Below the pieces are notes generated by a model. It had not been told where the DNA came from and made no database searches. It saw only the letters and a program-made list of their open reading frames with translations. This document shows positions 1 through 6,083 of a DNA stretch of 6,714 bases, piece after piece; the first letter of the stretch is position 1; every line of letters begins with the position of its first letter. The position numbers were made by a program, and so were the translations under genes. The stretch covers positions 1 through 6,714 of the forward strand of contig JAFAHP010000450.1 of the NCBI GenBank assembly GCA_019237175.1, written 5' to 3'. This stretch comes from Alphaproteobacteria bacterium. GTDB lineage: Bacteria; Pseudomonadota; Alphaproteobacteria; ATCC43930; CGMCC-115725.

Positions 1-846
<846 letters not shown>

Positions 847-987
847 CGCTCGACCCGAATGCTGTACCAACCAAGGCGCATCATAAGCCGGCCCTCACAG
901 CGGCGCAGCCGATTTCGCGCGGGCCCGAGAAGGCGGAAATTTTGCGCCGACCTGCGGCCAGGCGCCGCGTCGTTGGGGCAAGTCCTT

Positions 988-1003
988 CTAACGCTGAGGT
1001 TAG
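988..1003. repeat. Inverted repeat CTAAC-N6-GTTAG upstream of mmsA
   Basis: A perfect 5-bp dyad with a 6-base spacer lies about 142 bases upstream of the mmsA ATG. The shape and place would suit a transcription-factor operator. However, 5-bp dyads arise often by chance, the arms do not extend further, and no regulator gene is visible in the window to pair with it. Confidence 0.25.
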
Positions 1004-1115
1004 TCTTCGCCGGATTTGACGTGTCTATTGCAAGCGAGCTGAGCCGCTCGGCTTTTTCGCACAGATTGCAGCTGTCCCGAATTGCCGATTGTTCGAGCGC
1101 GTCGAAAGGACGATG

Positions 1116-1136
1116 AAAAATGCCTTCTCCTGAGGC
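1116..1136 (-). terminator. Weak terminator-like hairpin with T tract
   Basis: On the minus strand, GCCT and AGGC (1136-1133 and 1125-1122) enclose a 7-base loop. After one A, five T residues follow (1120-1116). This is the right direction and place to end the transcript carrying the small gene at 1241-1576. A 4-bp stem is short for an intrinsic terminator, so this is only a candidate. Confidence 0.2.
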
Positions 1137-1240
1137 GCCCGGGCCGGCTTTCACTGCAGCCGTGGCTCCTTCCGGATTTTCCGGCTTGGGTGGGATGCCG
1201 CGGATGCCGCCGCGCGCCAAGAAGTGGCGGGTGAAAGGGG

Positions 1241-1576
1241 TTAGGGTCGCCGGTCGCGGCTACGTGTCGATGGACCCGGCTTCGCCCAGGGCAGGCCGGC
1301 TGCCGAGAACGCATTCAAAAGGCCGTCGATGTAGACCGGCCAGAACGATGCGGAAACCGGCAGTCCGGGACCCGGCTGGCTCGGCCGCTGTCCGTAATCC
1401 CAACCCTCGCGGATCGCCGACCAAGCAAACCAATTCAAGACGGCAAACAATCCCACCACGGCGCCAAATAACAAGAACACGGTGCTGTCGCTGTTTTCGG
1501 CAAAGGTGGCCTGGCTCAGAAATGCACCGGCCGAGAGCAAGACCAGCACGCCGGTGGATACTATTCTGGAGATCAT
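1241..1576 (-). CDS. Small hypothetical membrane or exported protein, 111 aa
   Basis: I do not recognise this protein. Residues 5-26 (IVSTGVLVLLSAGAFLSQATFA) are hydrophobic after a short basic start and could be a signal peptide, cleaved after TFA, or a first membrane helix. Residues 32-55 (TVFLLFGAVVGLFAVLNWFAW and on) form a second likely helix. The rest is Pro/Gly-rich, with a SFWPVYIDGLLNAF stretch at 77-90 and a basic end. The ATG is preceded by GAAGGTG with the AAGG core 9 bases upstream. An in-frame TGA lies five codons upstream of the ATG, which fixes the start. It follows prfB on the same strand after 93 bases without an obvious terminator, so co-transcription is plausible. The good ribosome-binding site and clean membrane profile make it likely to be real; no function can be given. 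Confidence 0.6.
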   Translation of the reverse strand: MISRIVSTGVLVLLSAGAFLSQATFAENSDSTVFLLFGAVVGLFAVLNWFAWSAIREGWDYGQRPSQPGPGLPVSASFWPVYIDGLLNAFSAAGLPWAKPGPSTRSRDRRP

Positions 1577-1669
1577 GCGGGTTGCACCTTCAGACCGCGG
1601 GAGCTCAGCGGAAGCAGCAGCGGGCCATGGCTGCGCGTCCTCTTGCGCAATCGTGTCGTATCGCGGCTC

Positions 1670-2795
1670 TTACGATTTGGCGGCAATTGCGTCGGTGCCT
1701 TCGATGCGGGCCGCGAGTGCGGCGGCGAGAAACCGGTCGAGATCGCCGTCGAGCACGGCGCCGGTATTGCCGGTCTCGACCCCGGTGCGCAGATCCTTGA
1801 CCATTTGATAGGGCTGCAGCACGTAGGAGCGGATCTGGTGGCCCCACCCGATATCGGTCTTGGTTGCGTTCATCGCGTCGGTCACCGCCTCGCGGCGTTG
1901 CAACTCGGCTTCATAGAGCCGCGCGCGCAGCATGTCGAAAGCATGGGCGCGGTTTTGGTGCTGCGAGCGCTCGCTTTGGCATTGCACGACAATGCCGCTC
2001 GGCAAATGGGTGATGCGGACGGCGCTGTCGGTCTTGTTGACGTGCTGGCCGCCGGCCCCCGACGACCGGTAGGTGTCGATGCGCAGATCCTTGTCGCTGA
2101 TCTCGATCTCGATCTTGTCGTCGACAACCGGGTAGACCCAGACCGACGCAAAGCTGGTGTGACGGCGGTCGTTCGAGTCAAACGGCGAAATGCGAACCAG
2201 GCGATGGACTCCGCTTTCGGTCTTCAACCAGCCGTAGGCGTCGGGGCCGTCGACCCGGATTGTCGCCGATTTGATCCCCGCCTCTTCGCCGCCGCTTTCT
2301 TCGAGCCATTCAACCTTGTAGCCGTGTGCGTCTGCCCAGCGCACATACATGCGCAGCAGCATCTCGGCCCAGTCCTGGGCTTCGGTACCGCCGGCGCCGG
2401 CGTGGACTTCGAGATAGCAATCGTTGCCGTCGGCCTCGCCCGACAGCAGGCTCTCGAGTTCGCGCCGCGAGGCTTCGGCGCGCAGTTTTTCGAGTGCTGC
2501 TTCGGCTTCGGCAACCACCGCCGCGTCGCCTTCGACCTCACCCAGTGCGATCAACTCCAAGGCCTCCTCAACCTCGCGCTCGATGCGCTGGTAGCCTGAG
2601 ATTGCCTGGTCGAGCCGGGTGCGCTCGCGCAGCAATTTTTGCGCGCTTGCAGGATCCTCCCACAGCCGTGGGTTTTCAACTTGGGCGTTCAGTTCGGCGA
2701 GGCGCCGGGTGGCTGTTTCCCAGTCAAAGATGCCTCCTCAGCAGGGCCAGCGACTTTCTGATGTCGCCTGCCGCCGCTTCGATTTCGGCTCGCAT
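1670..2795 (-). CDS. prfB: Peptide chain release factor 2 with +1 programmed frameshift
   Basis: RF2 recognises UGA and UAA in the ribosomal A site and triggers peptide release. Translation starts at the ATG at 2795, with GGAG (2804-2801) 5 bases upstream. It reads 23 codons (MRAEIEAAAGDIRKSLALLRRHL) to an in-frame TGA at 2726-2724, then continues in the +1 frame (DWETATRRLAELNAQ and on) to TAA at 1672-1670. The total is 374 residues; E. coli RF2 is 365. The stop-codon-recognition tripeptide SPF is at 203-205 and the catalytic GGQ at 248-250 in SGAGGQHVN, nearly the same positions as in E. coli. SPF rather than PxT marks RF2, not RF1. A plain ORF call would miss the first exon-like segment and start at an internal TTG near 2635. 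The gene lies 83 bases downstream of mrcA and is probably in the same transcript. Confidence 0.96.
2723..2738 (-). promoter_or_regulatory. prfB: prfB +1 programmed frameshift site
   Basis: On the minus strand the site reads AGGAGG CAT CTT TGA C. The internal Shine-Dalgarno-like AGGAGG is at 2738-2733, the slippery CTT at 2729-2727, the TGA at 2726-2724, and the following C makes a weak stop context. Layout and spacing match the E. coli site (AGGGGG TAT CTT TGA C). The known mechanism is that scarce RF2 lets the ribosome pause at UGA and slip +1 on CUU, so RF2 regulates its own synthesis. The frame before (RRHL) and after (DWE) both match RF2. Confidence 0.96.
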
Positions 2796-2828
2796 TTCTG
2801 CTCCGTTCAGTTTTCATCAGTTTCCCCT

Positions 2829-2870
2829 CGTCGCTCCGGCCCCGGGGCTCCCGCTCACGCGCGGGCGACG
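2829..2870 (-). repeat. Nested palindromic element between mrcA and prfB
   Basis: The 83-base gap between mrcA and prfB holds nested inverted repeats. CGTCGC (2870-2865) pairs with GCGACG (2834-2829). Inside are CCCGC / GCGGG (2865-2861 and 2854-2850, sharing one base with the outer arm) and the self-complementary CCCCGGGG (2847-2840). There is no T tract, so it is not a plain intrinsic terminator. It may be an RNA processing or stability element, or one copy of a dispersed intergenic palindrome. The latter is a guess based on its style. Confidence 0.55.
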
Positions 2871-2878
2871 GTGAAATT

Positions 2879-5608
2879 CTAATATAGGCCGCCGGTGCCG
2901 CTAGCGGGAGCGCCGCGAGACGGCGGCGGCCCGCGGTTAGAAGCGGGAGGAGGAGACTCAAGGCGGGATGCGACAGGTTGGTCGCCCGACGGCGCGGCGT
3001 CGATCCCTCTGGGTGGCTCAGCGTCGGCGCTGCCCATCTGATCAGGCTCGCGGGTGCCTGCAGCCATGTCGTTGCTTTGCGGATCACCGGGACCGGATTC
3101 GCCGGCAGCGTCGGGTGAATCTTCTTCCGCGCCGGCCTTGGACTGACGTTTGGGACTGCTACCGGGTTCGGTTCCCGGCTTGTAAGCCTCATAGATCGCC
3201 GGCTCGCTGCCCGATACCGGCAGCCCGGTGGCAGCGCTGACGCGATAGAGTCGCAGGCCCGGCGGAATGCGGAAATCGACCGCCGGCGTATTCTTCAGTG
3301 CGGCGAACATCAAATCGCGAAAGATAGGGGCGGCGACATGGCCGCCGGTCTCGTCCTTGCCGAGGCTGTCGGGCTCGTCGTACCCGACATAAACGCCGGC
3401 GGCAAGATCGGGGCTGAACCCCACAAACCAGGCGTCACGAAAATCGTTGGTCGTGCCGGTTTTTCCGGCGAGCGGCTTGTCGACGGCCTTGACGGCGGTT
3501 CCGGTACCGCGCTCGACAACTCCCTGCATCATCGTCACCATTTGATAGGCAGACCCCGGATCGGCGACCTGTTCGCGGCTGTCAGGCATGACCGGCACCG
3601 GCTGATGTTGCCAGTCAACATCGCCGCAGCCGTCGCAAGGACGGTCGTCAGCACGCCAGATCGTCTTGCCGTTGCGGTCCTGCACCCGGTCGATCACGGT
3701 CGGGGTAATGCGTTTGCCACCATTAACGATCATCGAGTAGGCGGTGGTCAGCCGTAGCGGCGTCGTCGCGCCGGCCCCGAGCGTGATTGCGTATTCATGA
3801 GGCACGTGGTCAAGAATGCCAAACCGCTCGATCGTCTGCGCGATGGGATCCAAGCCGATCATTGTGGCAAGGCGCACGGTTAGAGTATCGATCGACTGTT
3901 CGAGCCCGATCCGCAAAGGGGTCGGCCCACGGAATCGGTCGGCTTCGTAGTTGGTCGGGGTCCACATCGGCAAACCGGGGCCCTGCGGCAATGAAATCGG
4001 CGCATCGCTGACGCGGGTCGACGGCGTGAACCCATTTTCCAAGGCAGTTAAAAAGACAAACGGCTTGATTGCCGACCCCGTCTGCCGATAGGCCTGGGTC
4101 GCGCGATCGAATTGGCTGATCGCAAAGCTGAAACCGCCGCTGATCGCCAGTACCCGCCCGCTGTGCGGGTCCATCACAACGAGCGCGCCGGAGACCTCGG
4201 GAACCTGGCACAGGGTGAAAGCGGTTGGGTCGGGTGGCGTTGTCGCCGCCTGCCTAGTCTTGGTCTGCCCGCGCTCGGCCGCCCATCGGTTTTGGCCATC
4301 CCGCTTGTCGTCTGCGCGCGCTTCTGCACCCTCACTACCGTCTTGCGGAGATGCGGCAATCGGTGCCGCCATCACGACATCACCGGGTTTGACGACATCA
4401 CCGGTGCCGCGCGGAGCCGGGCCGCGACCACCGCCGGAATAACGCGGTCGCGCCCAGCGCATCTGGGAAAACGGGATATGACCGGTGTCGCCGTCGACAA
4501 ACCCGATTGCGGCGTCACCGGGCGTCGTCCGCAGCACCACCGCCAAGCGCCAGCCGACATCGTTTGCTACCGCCGGGACCGGTACCGCAGCGAGGTGCGC
4601 CACCCAATCGCCTTTGGGATCGATTCGGGCGATGCCGCCGCGCCAGCCCTCATGAGCGTGGTCATAGGCGATCAATCCGTCGCGCAAGGCCTTGTCGGCG
4701 GCTGTCTGCAGCCGCGGATCAAGGCTGGTGCGCACCGACAAGCCGCCGCTGTAAAGCACTTTTTCGCCATAGCGCGCGATCAGTTCGCGGCGGACCTGTT
4801 CGGCAAAATAGGGCGCCTTGACCTGATCGGCTTCACGGCGGCGGTGGAGGATAATAGCTTCCGCCTCGGCCGCTTCAGCCATCGGCCGGCTTGCAAACCC
4901 GTCCTCGACCATGCGGTCGAGCACCCAATCGCGGCGCGCGGTTGCCGTGTCCATAAAATGCGCCGGGTTGTAACGATTGGGCGCTTTGGGCAAGCCGCCG
5001 AGAAATGCCGCCTCGCCCAAAGTGAGATCGTCGAGAGATTTGTCGAAATAGGTCTGTGCTGCCGCAGCGACGCCGTAAGCGCCCGAACCGAGATAGATCT
5101 CGTTCAGGTAGAGCTCAAGGATGCGCTCTTTGGGCATCGCTGCCTCAATTCGTGTCGCGAGCAGCACCTCCTTGATTTTGCGCGCGAGCGACACTTCGCT
5201 CGACAACAGCATATTTTTGGCGACTTGCTGGGTAATGGTCGAAGCGCCAACCGGCCGGCGATTGGAATGCAAGCGCCCGACGTCGGTAATCGCGGCGCGG
5301 ATGACTGATAGCGGGTCAACCCCGTGATGATTGTAAAAGTTCTTATCTTCAGCGGACACGAAGGCGTCGATGACGCGCTTGGGAATCGCCTGGATCGGAA
5401 CGAAAACACGCCGTTCGGCCGCATATTCAGCGAGCAATCGGCCGTCCCCCGCCTGAACCCGGGTCATGATCGGCGGCTGATAATGCGCGAGCTGGGAATA
5501 GTCCGGCAGATCACGGCCGAAATACCAGATCGTGATGCCCACAAGCCCGCAGCCGGCAACTGCCAGGATTACGGCGCAAACAAAGAGAAATCTGATGAAT
5601 TTAACCAT
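2879..5608 (-). CDS. mrcA: Penicillin-binding protein 1A, bifunctional peptidoglycan glycosyltransferase/transpeptidase
   Basis: This 909-residue class A PBP polymerises lipid II and cross-links stem peptides in the periplasm. Residues 5-30 form the membrane anchor after a basic start. The glycosyltransferase domain (about 45-240) has SAEDKNFYNHHG (Glu87), STITQQ (123-128), RKIKE (Glu147) and KERILELYLNEIYLG (160-174). An OB-like linker (about 310-470) carries a hydrophilic insert near 418-465. The transpeptidase domain has S512-A-I-K515, S572-I-D574 where SxN is expected, and K716-T-G. A CDGC pair at 658-661 may form a disulfide. The last 100 or so residues are Pro/Ser/Glu/Gly-rich and probably disordered. 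The start is fixed because an in-frame TAA directly precedes the ATG; no Shine-Dalgarno lies at normal distance. VAGC at 17-20 resembles a lipobox but is probably incidental. It precedes prfB by 83 bases and is divergent from rne. Confidence 0.96.
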   Translation of the reverse strand: MVKFIRFLFVCAVILAVAGCGLVGITIWYFGRDLPDYSQLAHYQPPIMTRVQAGDGRLLAEYAAERRVFVPIQAIPKRVIDAFVSAEDKNFYNHHGVDPLSVIRAAITDVGRLHSNRRPVGASTITQQVAKNMLLSSEVSLARKIKEVLLATRIEAAMPKERILELYLNEIYLGSGAYGVAAAAQTYFDKSLDDLTLGEAAFLGGLPKAPNRYNPAHFMDTATARRDWVLDRMVEDGFASRPMAEAAEAEAIILHRRREADQVKAPYFAEQVRRELIARYGEKVLYSGGLSVRTSLDPRLQTAADKALRDGLIAYDHAHEGWRGGIARIDPKGDWVAHLAAVPVPAVANDVGWRLAVVLRTTPGDAAIGFVDGDTGHIPFSQMRWARPRYSGGGRGPAPRGTGDVVKPGDVVMAAPIAASPQDGSEGAEARADDKRDGQNRWAAERGQTKTRQAATTPPDPTAFTLCQVPEVSGALVVMDPHSGRVLAISGGFSFAISQFDRATQAYRQTGSAIKPFVFLTALENGFTPSTRVSDAPISLPQGPGLPMWTPTNYEADRFRGPTPLRIGLEQSIDTLTVRLATMIGLDPIAQTIERFGILDHVPHEYAITLGAGATTPLRLTTAYSMIVNGGKRITPTVIDRVQDRNGKTIWRADDRPCDGCGDVDWQHQPVPVMPDSREQVADPGSAYQMVTMMQGVVERGTGTAVKAVDKPLAGKTGTTNDFRDAWFVGFSPDLAAGVYVGYDEPDSLGKDETGGHVAAPIFRDLMFAALKNTPAVDFRIPPGLRLYRVSAATGLPVSGSEPAIYEAYKPGTEPGSSPKRQSKAGAEEDSPDAAGESGPGDPQSNDMAAGTREPDQMGSADAEPPRGIDAAPSGDQPVASRLESPPPASNRGPPPSRGAPASGTGGLY

Positions 5609-5619
5609 TTACAATGACG

Positions 5620-5641
5620 GCGGCTCGACGCAGCCGCTCCT
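5620..5641 (-). promoter_or_regulatory. Hairpin between distant Shine-Dalgarno and mrcA start
   Basis: On the minus strand a good AGGAG (5641-5637) lies 28 bases before the mrcA ATG, too far for normal initiation. Between them is a perfect 6-bp stem, GCGGCT (5637-5632) and AGCCGC (5625-5620), with loop GCGTCG. It shares the last G of AGGAG. Folding the stem would leave AGGA about 11 bases from the ATG, a workable distance. The sequences are seen; the bridging role is inferred. Confidence 0.4.
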
Positions 5642-5674
5642 GTTGCAACTTTTTTGTCCTCGCACGACCGCGCC

Positions 5675-5704
5675 TATATGCGCGCATCCCGACCGTTTTT
5701 TCAA
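5675..5704 (-). promoter_or_regulatory. Candidate mrcA promoter
   Basis: On the minus strand, TTGAAA (5704-5699, 5 of 6 to the -35 consensus) is followed after 18 bases by CATATA (5680-5675), a poor -10 hexamer with a TATA core overlapping it. Transcription would start near 5668, giving a leader of about 60 bases that contains the hairpin and distant Shine-Dalgarno before mrcA. It is plausible by position but weak at the -10. Confidence 0.3.
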
Positions 5705-5772
5705 AGCCAGTTTCGTAATTCGCCCACCGGGCCCGATATCGCTGGCAACTTGCAGCGGTTCCGACGAAGGCA

Positions 5773-5801
5773 TTGTCGCGGCGCAGCACACTATATACAT
5801 T
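5773..5801 (+). promoter_or_regulatory. Candidate rne promoter
   Basis: TTGTCG (5773-5778) is followed after 17 bases by TACATT (5796-5801), in the AT-rich patch CTATATACATTATCG. Each hexamer matches about 4 of 6 consensus bases. Use of this promoter would give rne a leader of about 275 bases including the hairpin at 5865-5900. Long rne leaders are known in other bacteria. The same patch could also contain a minus-strand -10, so the assignment is tentative. Confidence 0.25.
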
Positions 5802-5864
5802 ATCGTTTGCGAAAAATCGCCGCCCACTGTTCCGCGCCGCGTTGCACGGGCAGCTGCGTTGCGA

Positions 5865-5900
5865 GCCGGTATGATCGGCGGCTGCGGCCGCCGCACCGGC
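5865..5900 (+). promoter_or_regulatory. Strong two-tier hairpin in the rne leader
   Basis: The outer stem GCCGGT (5865-5870) pairs perfectly with ACCGGC (5895-5900). The inner stem CGGCGGC (5876-5882) pairs with GCCGCCG (5887-5893) around the tetraloop TGCG. The two stems are separated by an asymmetric internal loop, ATGAT on one side and a single C on the other. It has no T tract and lies about 180 bases before the rne ATG, so it is more likely an RNA structure in the leader than a terminator. In E. coli, hairpins in the rne 5' UTR mediate autoregulation by RNase E; a similar role here is inferred from position only. Confidence 0.5.
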
Positions 5901-6083
5901 CGGGCGCGTGGGGCGCAGAGAATTGTTGGAACTGAAGCCGTCCCTGACGAGATCCCGCAATGGCTGATCCGAGATCGTACCCAGAAGGGCTGAGCGCAGC
6001 GGTTGGCGGCTTCCTTTCATACGGGATCGTGCCGCCCGCCGGATCTCGCGCGGCCGTGGCGCGGTCCTCGGAGCTACACCGGA

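Larger units (their letters stand above)
847..1240. other. Intergenic stretch without a supportable gene
   Basis: No reading frame on either strand here looks like a protein I recognise. The longest minus frame (843-1220) starts with TTG, has no Shine-Dalgarno and an Arg/Pro/Ser-rich composition, although its TGA overlaps the mmsA ATG as ATGA. The stretch must hold the mmsA promoter and probably the end of the upstream transcript. Visible elements are a 5-bp inverted repeat at 988-1003, a short plus-oriented hairpin followed by T5 near 1042-1057, and a minus-oriented weak hairpin with T5 at 1116-1136. Confidence 0.6.
5609..6083. other. Divergent control region between mrcA and rne
   Basis: This 475-base region lies between two outward-facing genes and contains AT-rich patches (5643-5720, 5790-5815), unlike the GC-rich surroundings. 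It must carry promoters and leaders for both genes. No frame in it is convincing. A minus frame with a GTG start (5896-5609) ends in TAA abutting the mrcA ATG, but its sequence is not protein-like. A plus frame from ATG 5960 overlaps the rne start out of frame and has no good ribosome-binding site. The more notable sub-elements are listed separately. There is also a CGCGC / GCGCG stem at 6047-6063 just before the rne ribosome-binding site. Confidence 0.8.

Noticed and set aside
1041..1057. Plus-strand hairpin AGCC-GCTC-GGCT followed by T5 as a terminator
   Set aside because: The stem has only 4 pairs and no plus-strand gene ends there.
1643..2599. 318-codon plus-strand frame opposite prfB
   Set aside because: It is the antisense shadow of prfB. 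The minus strand has GGQ, SPF and the frameshift site.
3159..3180. Repeated short PGS/EP-like residues in the PBP1a tail as a repeat domain
   Set aside because: The tail is merely low-complexity Pro/Ser/Gly/Glu sequence with no regular period.
4112..5308. 398-codon plus-strand frame opposite mrcA
   Set aside because: It is an antisense shadow kept open by GC-rich codon bias. The minus strand carries all PBP1a motifs.
5609..5896. Minus frame with GTG start whose TAA abuts the mrcA ATG
   Set aside because: The predicted protein has scattered Cys and Arg, no domain and no ribosome-binding site. The region is better explained as promoter and leader.
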